From the IMG/VR virus record IMGVR_UViG_3300021197_000796, positions 1 to 50,164 of that record: a DNA stretch of 50,164 bases. One strand, 5' to 3'. The translations under genes and the position numbers were made by a program. Positions 39,601 through 48,347 of this stretch are shown piece after piece (the first letter of the stretch is position 1; each line of letters opens with the position of its first letter). This DNA is from a virus. The notes under the pieces were generated by a model. The model had not been told where the DNA came from and searched no databases. It saw only the letters and a program-made list of their open reading frames with translations.

Positions 39601-40188
39601 TTAAGTAACAGATTCTACGGCTTCAAAAGATATACCGTAGGAACTTGCGTTGTTTATTGACCATGCTGTGATACTTTCGTTTAATCGAAAAACACCTTTT
39701 GCTTCGTTAAAGATCACTACTTCTGATGTGTAGTCGGACCTAAGCGGCGGCCAGATCTCTAATGACCCATCGCCATCTTGATCTAGAAGAACCTGATGCA
39801 GCTTAGCTGTTGCCCCTGCCCCTAGCTGAATGTAATCTCCAGCCTTAAAAGTGCCTGTCATGACCACATCAACAGACTCTTCACCAGCAACCCCCGTTAG
39901 GGTACAGGAACTCACAGTACCTTGTGGTGTAGCGTAGTCAGGGTCTCCTAGTAGGAATGTTCCAGTTTGACCCTTAAGACCCACCAGCATAGCCTTCCAC
40001 TCAGCAGCCTTGTCTCTACGAACAGAAGGTATGCTCACAGAGGCTTCCCACTTCTGGCCTCCATGAGAAATAACCTGCTGTTTGAAGGTAAAGGGAGACT
40101 GAGAGACAGCTACAGAATTAACTGCTCTTAGCTCAATATTCTCAATACCTATTGATGTTGGGGTACTCAGTGGATAACTCAATGCCAT
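39601..40188 (-). CDS. Minor tail / distal tail protein
   Basis: 195 aa after AGAGGAC. Beta-rich: FTFKQQVISHGGQKWEASVSIPSV, TGTFLLGDPDYATPQGTV. It follows the tape measure, where distal tail (Dit-like) proteins lie. The pattern GGxxWxASVxxP then FLLGDPD is frequent in roseophage-type tail genes. Probable baseplate part. Confidence 0.7.
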   Translation of the reverse strand: MALSYPLSTPTSIGIENIELRAVNSVAVSQSPFTFKQQVISHGGQKWEASVSIPSVRRDKAAEWKAMLVGLKGQTGTFLLGDPDYATPQGTVSSCTLTGVAGEESVDVVMTGTFKAGDYIQLGAGATAKLHQVLLDQDGDGSLEIWPPLRSDYTSEVVIFNEAKGVFRLNESITAWSINNASSYGISFEAVESVT

Positions 40189-40202
40189 GTTCTTTTGTCC
40201 TC

Positions 40203-42170
40203 TTACCCGAAGGCTGCTTTCATAGAGCCACCACGTCTGCGGCTGTCCATGATTTGTTTCTGTGTCACGTTAGCGATCTGTGGGATAGCTTGTGCGATAA
40301 TCTTCTTAACACTATCGTCACCATTAGCTTGGAAGGTGAATGACTGATGTATCACAACATTACCCTGAGAAGACCCTTCAGCTTGAACGCCCAGCTTACC
40401 ATTAGCACCACGCTTCAGTGGCATAATAGCTTCAGGTCCAGCTTCTCCCATGAGGCCAGTTTTACCGCCAGCCATAGGGAAGAACGTAGGACCACCAACG
40501 ACACCTCCGTCAGCATAGGCTTGGATTTGAGAACCGCCTGAGAAGGCACCACCATCAGCGAAACCGAAGAACGAGGTTACACTAGAAACAAGTTTCTTGA
40601 CGACTAGGACCCTATAGAGTTCCTTAATGATGTCACGAGCCATATCCCTGAAGGCATCTTTGACTGACTTAGTACCATCAATCATAGACATGAAACCATC
40701 TTCTAAGGTAGACTCCATGAAGCCTACGAGTTGCTTGCGTTGTTGTTCAGCTTCCTCAAAGACACGCTGGCGTTCCTTGTCTGCTGCAATCAAAGCTAGT
40801 GTACCCCTTAGCTCCGCTTCCTGTGCTGGACCGAATGCCTCCTTGTACTTCTGTTGTGCTTTGATTACTGCCTCTTGGACCTCACGTTTTGAACCAGAAA
40901 GGCCCACGAGCTTACCCTCTAGAGTAGCCTGTTGTTTAAGGCCTGCTAGGTACTCTCCGAGCGCTTCAGCGTCAGACTTTTTGGAACCGCCTCCACCTTT
41001 GCTGGGCTTCTTGGTTTTATGCTCAACAGGTGTTTTTGGTGCTGCTGCCCTACTTTGTCCATACTCTTGGTACATCAACGCTTGCATAGCCTCTGGCGTA
41101 CTCGAACCAGAGAAAGCTATTTTAGCCCTTCTTGCATCTGCATCTGCCGCAGAATTAAGAGCGTTTGCTAGATCTACAGCCAAAGATTTCTGTTTTAACA
41201 AACCTTGGATAAGGTCTGGGTGCAACTTTAGTTGCTTAAGTTCTGCCTGGTAGATATCAATAGCTTGTGCCTTCTTCAGTCGTCGCACCTCCAGAGATTT
41301 TTCGCCGTGTTTGCCAATCAGAGTAAGTAGGCTTATTTCACGCCTTAAAGTTGTTTTTTCTTGATGGGCGTGTTCGTTACGGAGGTCTATTAGGGAACTT
41401 TGGTAGTCTCCAATCTTCTTGTGAATCGCTTCACGCTTACTTACGGCCCTGTTAACAGCATCCTCGGAATCTACAAGTAGCGCCTGCGCATTTAGACCCA
41501 TTCGGGTTTGTGCTAGCCCTTTTTCTACAAAGTCGTTATACAAACGCTTTTTCTTGATCTGCTCGTCTTGTAGTTTCAGAATCTCTATGTGTAGGTCCCC
41601 CTCTTTTTTAAGGAGTTCGTCTACGTTCGCTGAAACAGTGGGAGTATTTTGCAGTTCCGCCAGTTCCGCCTTAAGACTTTTGATCTCTTCAGTTAGCCCT
41701 TTAGCTGCCTTTTTTCCCTTCATCAAGGGTGCAATTAAGGCAGTACCAATGGCTAGGGCAGCACCAGCTAAAGCGCCTCCTGCACCAAAGATGCCTAACA
41801 ACTGAGCACCCTGTTGTCCGAGGGCAACCATGACGTTAGTGCCACCTTGCACCTGAACAGCAAAGTCGCCAACCTGATAACCAACCTGTTGTAAGTTAGC
41901 ACCCATTCGGTTAATTCTTTTACCCGCAAGAGCTTGTGCAGCAGCGTGCTGTTTTGTTGAAGCAGTAAGTTGGTTGGTGGTTTTAGTTAAAGATTTGTAC
42001 TTTGCGTCTAGCTGTGCAACACCTTTGGAATACTGTTGGGCTGTCATCTTGCCTTTATTAAAAGTCTTGTCTAGCCTCTTGTACTCTCGCTCCATGCGTT
42101 CAGCAAGACTAATGGCTTTCACCATATCCTGCTGTCCGACCACTTCCATAATTACCTGTATATCAGCCAT
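40203..42170 (-). CDS. Tape measure protein
   Basis: 655 aa. Long helical protein with a hydrophobic stretch (IFGAGGALAGAALAIGTALIAPL, about residues 125-148) and many charged coiled-coil parts. Near the end are Gly-rich segments (GFADGGAFSGGSQIQAYADGG...FMAGEAGPEAIMPL type). It sets tail length; at 0.15 nm per residue about 100 nm. It overlaps the chaperone frame by 8 bp. Shorter than many siphophage tape measures. Confidence 0.92.
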   Translation of the reverse strand: MADIQVIMEVVGQQDMVKAISLAERMEREYKRLDKTFNKGKMTAQQYSKGVAQLDAKYKSLTKTTNQLTASTKQHAAAQALAGKRINRMGANLQQVGYQVGDFAVQVQGGTNVMVALGQQGAQLLGIFGAGGALAGAALAIGTALIAPLMKGKKAAKGLTEEIKSLKAELAELQNTPTVSANVDELLKKEGDLHIEILKLQDEQIKKKRLYNDFVEKGLAQTRMGLNAQALLVDSEDAVNRAVSKREAIHKKIGDYQSSLIDLRNEHAHQEKTTLRREISLLTLIGKHGEKSLEVRRLKKAQAIDIYQAELKQLKLHPDLIQGLLKQKSLAVDLANALNSAADADARRAKIAFSGSSTPEAMQALMYQEYGQSRAAAPKTPVEHKTKKPSKGGGGSKKSDAEALGEYLAGLKQQATLEGKLVGLSGSKREVQEAVIKAQQKYKEAFGPAQEAELRGTLALIAADKERQRVFEEAEQQRKQLVGFMESTLEDGFMSMIDGTKSVKDAFRDMARDIIKELYRVLVVKKLVSSVTSFFGFADGGAFSGGSQIQAYADGGVVGGPTFFPMAGGKTGLMGEAGPEAIMPLKRGANGKLGVQAEGSSQGNVVIHQSFTFQANGDDSVKKIIAQAIPQIANVTQKQIMDSRRRGGSMKAAFG

Positions 42171-42495
42171 TGGCTACCCCCATATAAACTGTATCAAGAC
42201 GTATAATCGCTTCCACTTCCCAAGTAGCGACAGGTGTCTCAGTCAGTTCCTTCCATGCTTTAATTTGTTCGTATGTTATCGGGTTAGGGCCAGAAAACCC
42301 AGCGGTTCTACTGTTGTTCAAAACGCAAAAGGCAGACCAGACATGAGACAAAAGCTGAGGAAATACTGTCGGGGATTCCAGTGCTTCAAGTCTACGTCCG
42401 ATCTGCCCTTCTACTTGTTCAAGATGTTGTCGTTCCGTAATGCCGTCCTTGTCAGGCTTGTTGAGTTTGAACTGGTGTTCAGACCACTCGCACAA
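42163..42495 (-). CDS. Tail assembly chaperone, T-like part
   Basis: 110 aa from the first start-type codon TTG at 42495. The frame stays open upstream to codons GGA TTT TAC GAA AGC in -1 relative to the previous gene. So it is probably read as the C-terminal half of a frameshift fusion (lambda G-GT type), not from its own start. Content is helical (FPQLLSHVWSAFCVLNN). It overlaps the tape measure start, which it would chaperone. Confidence 0.7.
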   Translation of the reverse strand: MCEWSEHQFKLNKPDKDGITERQHLEQVEGQIGRRLEALESPTVFPQLLSHVWSAFCVLNNSRTAGFSGPNPITYEQIKAWKELTETPVATWEVEAIIRLDTVYMGVANG

Positions 42496-42503
42496 CTGAG
42501 AAG

Positions 42504-42902
42504 TTAGGCTTTCGTAAAATCCAGAGAGTTAGCTAAAGCCTCCTCAATTTGGTCCTTAATCCAGAACACTTCTTCGTACAACTCTTTGGCTTTAGCAACT
42601 GTGAGCTTAGGGTTATTACCACCGTAAGTGATGTTCCACTCTGACGTAACCTCTGATAGTAACGTAAGGGATGCATCTTCAAGATCTTGAGCTGTAACCT
42701 CTTGCTTCTTGCCAGACTGCATAGCCTTAATACGCTTGTTTGTCTGTTTGTGTAGCGCAGATTTATACTCCTTAGCATGGCTTGCGTGTACTGTAATAGT
42801 CATGTCAGACTTGTCGTCATTCTTAAGGACGTCGCCAGTGTTAGGGTGCACTAATGTAACTTCTAAAGTGTCACTAGAAGGTTTAAGGTTCATCAAATCC
42901 AT
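42504..42902 (-). CDS. Tail assembly chaperone, G-like part
   Basis: 132 aa from the ATG at 42902, preceded by AAAGGAA. A longer in-frame start at 42965 lacks a site and adds an unrelated stretch. Beta-rich N-terminus (LEVTLVHPNTGDVLKN) and helical C-terminus (DLEDASLTLLSEVTSEWN). The stop is at 42504-42506; a TTTT run at 42516-42519 just before it is the likely -1 slip site that makes the longer G-T form. Confidence 0.75.
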   Translation of the reverse strand: MDLMNLKPSSDTLEVTLVHPNTGDVLKNDDKSDMTITVHASHAKEYKSALHKQTNKRIKAMQSGKKQEVTAQDLEDASLTLLSEVTSEWNITYGGNNPKLTVAKAKELYEEVFWIKDQIEEALANSLDFTKA

Positions 42903-42992
42903 TGTCGGGTTCCTTTGGTTTATAAAGTCGGGTATGAGATAATTGGGGCCAGCACCACCCGACACAGCGCCAGCCCCTCCCTTGCGGGATTC

Positions 42993-43913
42993 TTATGAAC
43001 GAGTAATCTCTAAGTTAGTATTCTCAGTTTCGTCATACAGAGCAACAAAAGACATATTGATGATACGGCTGTTAGGGCCATCTACACCAACGTCAGCAGA
43101 GTTGATCTTGACACGTGGGAACAAGAACGTATAAGAGTTACTACCTGTAGGGTCATCTACAGATACAGAAATAGCTGTCTCAGTTTCATCAAGGAAACGG
43201 TTGATAAGTGCAGCATCCTCGAAGTACGCAGTAAGAGTACCTTCGATCTCCGCACGACCAACTTCTAAACAAGGAGCACTGTCGTCACCGATAACAAAGG
43301 TAGGTGCGAAAGAGTTGTTCAGAGTGAAGTCGATACCAGTAACGATAGCTGAGGTAGTAGGAGAACCTACGTTACCGATAGCCAAGTCGCCTGAGTAAGC
43401 ATCGAACGGGGAGTTACCAGAGGGAGCATCTTGCGTCTTCTCTGTAGTACCCATGCTCATGTCTTTACCTACCATACTGAAGGTAGTAGCTACCATCTGG
43501 TTAGGTGCGATAGAAATAGCCATGCTAGACACTGTGCAACCAGTGAATACACGAGCTTGGTCGATATCCGCAGCGTAGTCTTCAATAGAGAAGTATTTAG
43601 GGGTAGTACCTACCTTTATAATTAGGGGGTTACCTAAATCCCAGTCGTTAAGCATGGCAGAGGCTATTAACGTATCGTAGTCACCTTTACGGAGGTCAGC
43701 AACGATATCACCACCTGCCTGACGGTTGCCATGACGGTCAACTCGTGTCATACGGTCAGCTTGGATGTCGTTACCTGCCACTCGTTCTTTAGTAAGGTTC
43801 AGTGAGTGCGTACTGAATGGTAGGTTCGTGAAGTTACCAGCAGGTGTAGTACCGAAAGTAGATTCGACAATATACGAAAGGCTGGAACGGGAACCCTGTG
43901 CGAAACAAGTCAT
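42993..43913 (-). CDS. Major tail tube protein
   Basis: 306 aa after AGGAGACTTAG. Opening SSLSYIVESTFGTTPAG and later ERVAGNDIQADRMTRVDRHGNRQAGGDIVADL are typical of phage tail tube proteins of this type. Beta-rich with an Ig-like C-terminal part (PTTSAIVTGIDFTLNN). It polymerises to form the tail tube. Large for a tube protein, so it probably has an added surface domain. Confidence 0.85.
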   Translation of the reverse strand: MTCFAQGSRSSLSYIVESTFGTTPAGNFTNLPFSTHSLNLTKERVAGNDIQADRMTRVDRHGNRQAGGDIVADLRKGDYDTLIASAMLNDWDLGNPLIIKVGTTPKYFSIEDYAADIDQARVFTGCTVSSMAISIAPNQMVATTFSMVGKDMSMGTTEKTQDAPSGNSPFDAYSGDLAIGNVGSPTTSAIVTGIDFTLNNSFAPTFVIGDDSAPCLEVGRAEIEGTLTAYFEDAALINRFLDETETAISVSVDDPTGSNSYTFLFPRVKINSADVGVDGPNSRIINMSFVALYDETENTNLEITRS

Positions 43914-43922
43914 CTAAGTCTC

Positions 43923-44342
43923 CTAATTGTAGATGAACCAGCCGATGTTGACTGGGATTAAATACCAAGGAGCATCAGTTATTCCAATGCTTCTCTCAGC
44001 GTAGTCTATGCAAACAGTGTAGTCGTCACTGCCGTCATTGTAGGTTATATCAGTAGTGGCCTCGAAGCCTCCTAGTAGTTTCTCTACAATATCTTCACAT
44101 ACAGCAGGGCCAGAGCCTTCAGGTGCATACACGTTTAATGCAAGAAGTCCTCTGTATTCCTGTTGTGGATTAAGTCCTCTTACAGCGGGTCTACGCACTG
44201 TAGGCATATAAGCTACACGAATGAAGCTCTGGCCAGTTGTAGGCTCGTAAGGGACGTTCTCGTAGGCAATGTCGGGTAGTCCTGAGATAGTCGATAGGTG
44301 CGTCTCTAGCGCAGCCCTAATCTTTTTGTTGATGTCACTCAT
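43923..44342 (-). CDS. Tail terminator protein (DUF4128-like)
   Basis: 139 aa. Begins MSDINKKIRAALETHLST, then beta strands with FIRVAYMPTVRRPAVRG and LNVYAPEGSGP. This fits tail completion proteins that cap the tube at the neck. It overlaps the preceding gene by 4 bp. Confidence 0.75.
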   Translation of the reverse strand: MSDINKKIRAALETHLSTISGLPDIAYENVPYEPTTGQSFIRVAYMPTVRRPAVRGLNPQQEYRGLLALNVYAPEGSGPAVCEDIVEKLLGGFEATTDITYNDGSDDYTVCIDYAERSIGITDAPWYLIPVNIGWFIYN

Positions 44343-44809
44343 GTCTTATCCGTAGCTCCTGCCTTTAATCTTCCAAAGATACGGTATCCGTTCTTAGGGG
44401 TGTGGTTTCCTTTAGGGCCAGTTGGCCCGTCAATACCATCCTCCACGAACCTAGCGTGATTAGAGTCATTCCTTAGAGTATAAAACTTTACTGAAAGAGG
44501 GTCGTTGTTAGCAAAAACTGCATTGATGTCACTCATGAGTAGTGCATGGCCCTCAGCTCTATCTGCCTCCGAACCTGTCTTCTTAGGAAACCTCCAGTTA
44601 GCGCCATCAACCCTGCGTCCTCTACTGCTAAAGTTACCCGCTTTAAAAGAGAAAGACTTAACGTAAGCACCAGACCAAACAGGAGACTCCCTGATGGCGA
44701 AGTTAGCCATACCTGTGAAGTGTTCCTTTAGTTCTGCGTTGACAATCTTAGTTGATCTATTTTTAATTTTATCAGATATACTAAGACCTTTAACTGTTAC
44801 TTGAGCCAT
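44339..44809 (-). CDS. Neck protein (HK97 gp10-like)
   Basis: 156 aa. Basic N-terminal helix then VWSGAYVKSFSFKAG and a late YTLRNDSNHARFVEDG motif (Y-x-x-x...N...HA-x-x-V-E-x-G), as in HK97 gp10-like tail-neck proteins. Located between head closure and tail terminator genes, the standard place. Confidence 0.78.
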   Translation of the reverse strand: MAQVTVKGLSISDKIKNRSTKIVNAELKEHFTGMANFAIRESPVWSGAYVKSFSFKAGNFSSRGRRVDGANWRFPKKTGSEADRAEGHALLMSDINAVFANNDPLSVKFYTLRNDSNHARFVEDGIDGPTGPKGNHTPKNGYRIFGRLKAGATDKT

Positions 44810-44810
44810 A

Positions 44811-45167
44811 TCACTCCCTCACTTGACATATGTAGCAGACAACACTAGCACTGCTGTAGATAGTCTGAGTAGAAACAACCCTCACAGTGTCTCCTGCGCC
44901 CACTAGGAGGTCTCCTTCGTCTGGGGTAGGGATAGGTACACCAGAGGTATCAAAGGCTGACAGGAGAGCTTTTCTGTCGCCCCTGACTATGTTGTCTAGT
45001 GTTAGCTCTGTGAGCGTGTATTGTGCCATGTAAGATTTAACAGGGTGGTCTACTGAAGTGCTACCTGCGGAACCTGTAGCGGGATCATAAGAACCCGTCT
45101 CGACCTTACGGAGCGTTACGTCCTGACCGAACTGGTTAATCAGGGAGTACATATCTTTACTTAGCAT
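44811..45167 (-). CDS. Head closure / stopper protein
   Basis: 118 aa. Starts MLSKDMYSLINQFGQDVTLRK and has PTPDEGDLLVGAGDTVRVV in the second half. Small beta-barrel of the head-tail stopper family that plugs the portal after packaging. The place between adaptor and neck gene supports this. Not proven by motif alone. Confidence 0.7.
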   Translation of the reverse strand: MLSKDMYSLINQFGQDVTLRKVETGSYDPATGSAGSTSVDHPVKSYMAQYTLTELTLDNIVRGDRKALLSAFDTSGVPIPTPDEGDLLVGAGDTVRVVSTQTIYSSASVVCYICQVRE

Positions 45168-45176
45168 GTGGACCTC

Positions 45177-45626
45177 TTAGCTGTAGCTATCAGAGTCGGG
45201 AGGGTTAGTAAATCTGTCTCTGCGGAACGCAGGCTTAACTCTAGTCGTGTCTTCTCTGACAACACCAACTCTTACCTTACTGATACCACCAGCCAAGACA
45301 CCTAACTGAGAACCAGCCTTCTTAGCTTGATAGTCTAGCTTGTCCGCCAGAGCTTTGTAGTTCTTGTAGAGGTCGCTGTAGTGAGCTGTTAGCTGACCGT
45401 CGAGTTCAATAGTAACCTTGCTGGCGTACTTAGAAGCTAAGGTCCGTGCTATGTAAGATGCAGCGGAATTAGTGTCGTCATTAGTTTGGGACAAAGAGAA
45501 AACGATCTCCTCATCTTGAACCTTCTGGTCAATAGTGTCTGTGTCACCAACCAGAAACCTCACAGTGTTAAGGCGACCTGAAGCAGTCGTCGTGTTTAGA
45601 TCAGTAGGGTCGTAGGACCAACTCAT
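45177..45626 (-). CDS. Head-tail adaptor protein
   Basis: 149 aa after AAGGAGACC. Pattern RFLVGDTDTIDQKVQDEEIVFSLSQ then AAASYIARTLASKYASKVT-like helix (SAASYIARTLASKYAS) is typical of connector (gp6-like) adaptors in this class of siphophages. It joins portal and stopper. Confidence 0.8.
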   Translation of the reverse strand: MSWSYDPTDLNTTTASGRLNTVRFLVGDTDTIDQKVQDEEIVFSLSQTNDDTNSAASYIARTLASKYASKVTIELDGQLTAHYSDLYKNYKALADKLDYQAKKAGSQLGVLAGGISKVRVGVVREDTTRVKPAFRRDRFTNPPDSDSYS

Positions 45627-45644
45627 ATCAGGTCTCCTTGTTAT

Positions 45645-46070
45645 TTACTCCCCGAGAATGTTGTCTCGGAACTTATAGAAGTCCTCGGTAATCCAAGGGT
45701 TCTTTCGTAGGAAGGATCTAAGTATCCCTCGCTGTTTATTATCAATCTTAGACTGACGACACCTTTTGTCCTTAAGCTCTTCCGCAGAGGTAGTACGTTT
45801 CTTTACCTCACCGTTCAGAAGACCTACAAGAGCATAAAGCTGATCTGTGTTCATCTCACTAAGACGATCACCAACCTTATTGTCTTTCTCTAAATCTTGA
45901 TTGTGGTACAGATAACCAGAGGCGTACAAGGTATAGATCTTATAAGGGTCCATCCGACGCTCTTGCCAGTTAAAATGTTGACCTCTTGTCCAAGACGTAT
46001 TAGCTGCTTGAAAAGAGTTCTTAACGAATACAGGCCAATCAACCTGAAAGCCTAACCATGTAGGGTGCAT
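45645..46070 (-). CDS. Unknown protein between capsid and adaptor genes
   Basis: 141 aa after AGGAAT. N-terminal Trp-rich (MHPTWLGFQVDWPVFVKN), helical and basic middle (KKRTTSAEELKDKRCRQSKIDNKQR). It follows a stem after the capsid gene. Possibly a minor head or neck protein, or a non-structural moron. Not recognised. Confidence 0.6.
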   Translation of the reverse strand: MHPTWLGFQVDWPVFVKNSFQAANTSWTRGQHFNWQERRMDPYKIYTLYASGYLYHNQDLEKDNKVGDRLSEMNTDQLYALVGLLNGEVKKRTTSAEELKDKRCRQSKIDNKQRGILRSFLRKNPWITEDFYKFRDNILGE

Positions 46071-46113
46071 ATCATATTCCTATTATATTGTTACGGTATT
46101 TTATCATTGGGTT

Positions 46114-46139
46114 AGACCCCAAGCCGAAGCTCAGGGTCT
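46114..46139 (-). terminator. UUCG-loop hairpin after the capsid gene
   Basis: On the leftward transcript AGACCCTGAGC pairs with GCTTGGGGTCT (11 bp, two G-U pairs) around the stable tetraloop TTCG. No clear T-run follows, so it may be a partial terminator or mRNA end that sets high capsid expression. Confidence 0.6.
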
Positions 46140-46155
46140 ACCTTTAGTAAATAGC

Positions 46156-47133
46156 TTACGCTACAACGCTTTCGAAGAAGTAGCCCAAGTCCGCACCGAT
46201 GACCTTCATATCATCTGAGCACTTAACTTGGATCATCTCAGCAACCTGCTGGCGCTTCAGAGCGTCGTCCGAGAAGGATTCAACTGTGATACCGAGGCCA
46301 CCAACACCAGGAATTGCATCCCATGTGAAGATAGCGCCAGAAGCAGGTGTCTTGAGGCCCATTGAAGAAGGCTTATACGCCAACATAGCGTGCTTGCCAC
46401 CGATGAAGTCGATGTTATCTGCAAGACCTTCTTTAGCGGTGTTGTGGACAGCTTCCATGACCAAGAACTGCTCGACCTCAAAGATCTCAGCCAACTTAGC
46501 GTCGGTGATCAAAGCGGTGTTATCAACAGTAGCGCCACCGTTCAAACGAGCAAGGATGTCTGGGTGGTTCACGAGGGTATCGCGTACCGCTTTCCCAACA
46601 ACCATACAGTTCGGCTTGTAACCACCAGACTTAAGCTGCATCTCACGACGAGCGTTAGTCACGTCAACGATTGGTGTAGAGTTCGTGTAGTCAGACCACA
46701 GGTTAGCAGGAGTAGTGTTTGAACCCCAGACGCCAGCCTTGAAGAATGTGTCAGCCCAACGGACTTCACGGTCAATGAGGATCTTTTCGATCAGGACGTT
46801 AGCACCCTGCGAACGGAACTCAAGCATTGTGTCTTCGTTAGCAAGCTCTTGCTCGTCAAAGTCCATGCCGATGCCGCGTACTTCAGCGAAGTAGTTGTCA
46901 TTCGAGAGGGACATACCAACGCGGTTCACTTCAGTACGTGGCGCGAGCAACTTAACGTCGCCATGACGAAGACCTTCACGGTCGTACTTGTAGAACTTGT
47001 TAGACTGCTTGTCAACAGAGATAGTGCCGAACACTTTGTCTGCTACGAAGTTAGATGTTTCCTGAGCGTAAGCAACGGTCAGGTTAGTCAGAGGTACATC
47101 AAGGTGTACCTGAGATGGTGTCAACATAGGCAT
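46156..47133 (-). CDS. Major capsid protein
   Basis: 325 aa after AAAGGAAAC. Pattern LTNLTVAYAQETSNFVADKVFGTI, then KFYKYDREGLRHGDV and a long E-loop-like part. A late stretch GASGAIFTWDAIPGVG type is in the C-terminal half, as in HK97-fold capsid proteins of the group with separate decoration protein. The largest head gene, with strong ribosome site and a hairpin right after. Length is typical. Confidence 0.9.
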   Translation of the reverse strand: MPMLTPSQVHLDVPLTNLTVAYAQETSNFVADKVFGTISVDKQSNKFYKYDREGLRHGDVKLLAPRTEVNRVGMSLSNDNYFAEVRGIGMDFDEQELANEDTMLEFRSQGANVLIEKILIDREVRWADTFFKAGVWGSNTTPANLWSDYTNSTPIVDVTNARREMQLKSGGYKPNCMVVGKAVRDTLVNHPDILARLNGGATVDNTALITDAKLAEIFEVEQFLVMEAVHNTAKEGLADNIDFIGGKHAMLAYKPSSMGLKTPASGAIFTWDAIPGVGGLGITVESFSDDALKRQQVAEMIQVKCSDDMKVIGADLGYFFESVVA

Positions 47134-47156
47134 AGTTTAGTTTCCTTTCAAACAGC

Positions 47157-47528
47157 TTACGCTTCTGCGTTGCCGCCTTGGATGAGTTCGATTTCGATAA
47201 CTTGGTTTACAACACCAGCTTCACGAGCGTAGCCCATGATGATGTCACCTGTAGTTGCGTCTACAGCACGACCAGTTGCGTCAGTAGCGACAGCGCCACC
47301 AGCAGTAACTGTACCGCCAGCTTCTACCATAACAGAGCCAGTCATTACGACTGTTACTGCACGAGCAGCAGCGCCTTCAACCAGAAGAACGCCTACGCAG
47401 TTCTCACCAGCAGAGTCCGCTAGATCAACTTGACCATCAGCTTCCAGAGTTACGAATTTGAATTGTGCAGCGGAAAGATCTTCACCTGCAACGAAAGTGC
47501 GTGTGTCACGCGATTGCATAGTAGCCAT
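47157..47528 (-). CDS. Capsid decoration / cement protein (DUF2190-like)
   Basis: 123 aa. Starts with QSRDTRTFVAGEDLSAAQFKFV, then NCVGVLLVEGAAARAVTVV and an A/G/V-rich barrel (VEAGGTVTAGGAVATDATG). This is the DUF2190 pattern. It binds the outside of capsid and strengthens it. Between scaffold and capsid genes, as is usual. Confidence 0.85.
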   Translation of the reverse strand: MATMQSRDTRTFVAGEDLSAAQFKFVTLEADGQVDLADSAGENCVGVLLVEGAAARAVTVVMTGSVMVEAGGTVTAGGAVATDATGRAVDATTGDIIMGYAREAGVVNQVIEIELIQGGNAEA

Positions 47529-47531
47529 GAG

Positions 47532-48347
47532 TTATTCTCCTTTGTAGGCTTTAGCGATAAGGGACTTGCCTTCTTCAGTCTTAGCGACAGCCGCGTAAGC
47601 CTTGGCGTAATCCTTTTTGGTAAGTCCATGCTCTTCCATGTGAGACTTAACCATATGTTCAACTTTATCAGATGCAGAGGAGAACTCTCCGTCTACGTCT
47701 GCTTTACCGAACTCTTCCATTTTGTCTGCAAACGCTTTGTCCGCAGCAGCAAGAGCTTCCATCAGCATATCTACTTCGTCCATCTTAGACACAGCAGACA
47801 GCAGACCTTTTGCAGCCTCAACAGAGAAATGCGGAAGGGTGTCTTCAGCTTTCTTAGTTAGGGCCATATCAGCTTTCTCAATCTCAGCCGCTTCCAATGC
47901 CTTCAAGATAGGCGCTGGGATATCAGCCTTGTTGATCTGCTCACCTTCGTACTCAACGAACTCCTCTGGAGCTTTCTTTTCGATGGATTCAGCAGCGATA
48001 ATGTAACCTTCTTCGATCAGACCCTTACGGAGACGCTCGTTCTCAAGAGTGAGCTTCTCAGCGTCAGCCTTAAGAGTTTCGATCTCAGCAGTGAGGTCTT
48101 CCGCAGGGGCAGCTTCTTCAGCCTTCTCTACGTCATAACCAAGTGCCTTCATGGCCTCACCTTTACCACATGAGTGCTTTTCCATGTAAGCCTTCACCTT
48201 GGCATCTTTTTCATCAGACATCTTATTGACTTCCTTTGTCTCTGGGGTATCGTCCCGTTTGAAAAGAGTAACCATCGCTTCTGCATTGGCTGGACGATCA
48301 ACCAAAGATAGCTCCTCTAGTTGTAGTTCGAGCAACTCAGTCGCCAT
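47532..48347 (-). CDS. Scaffold protein with XkdF C-terminal-like start
   Basis: 271 aa from the ATG at 48347, chosen for AAAGGAGAG upstream. A longer in-frame start at 48446 is inside the protease. N-terminus LQLEELSLVDRPANAEAMVTLFKRD resembles the end of XkdF-type proteases. Middle is a long acidic coiled coil (LTAEIETLKADAEKLTLENER). It should act as scaffold for the prohead and be cut by the protease. Overlaps the protease by 11 bp. Confidence 0.82.
   Translation of the reverse strand: MATELLELQLEELSLVDRPANAEAMVTLFKRDDTPETKEVNKMSDEKDAKVKAYMEKHSCGKGEAMKALGYDVEKAEEAAPAEDLTAEIETLKADAEKLTLENERLRKGLIEEGYIIAAESIEKKAPEEFVEYEGEQINKADIPAPILKALEAAEIEKADMALTKKAEDTLPHFSVEAAKGLLSAVSKMDEVDMLMEALAAADKAFADKMEEFGKADVDGEFSSASDKVEHMVKSHMEEHGLTKKDYAKAYAAVAKTEEGKSLIAKAYKGE

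Noticed and set aside
40627-41253. 208-codon + strand frame opposite the tape measure gene
   Set aside because: Antisense shadow of a long helical gene; Ser/Cys/Pro-rich with no start signals.
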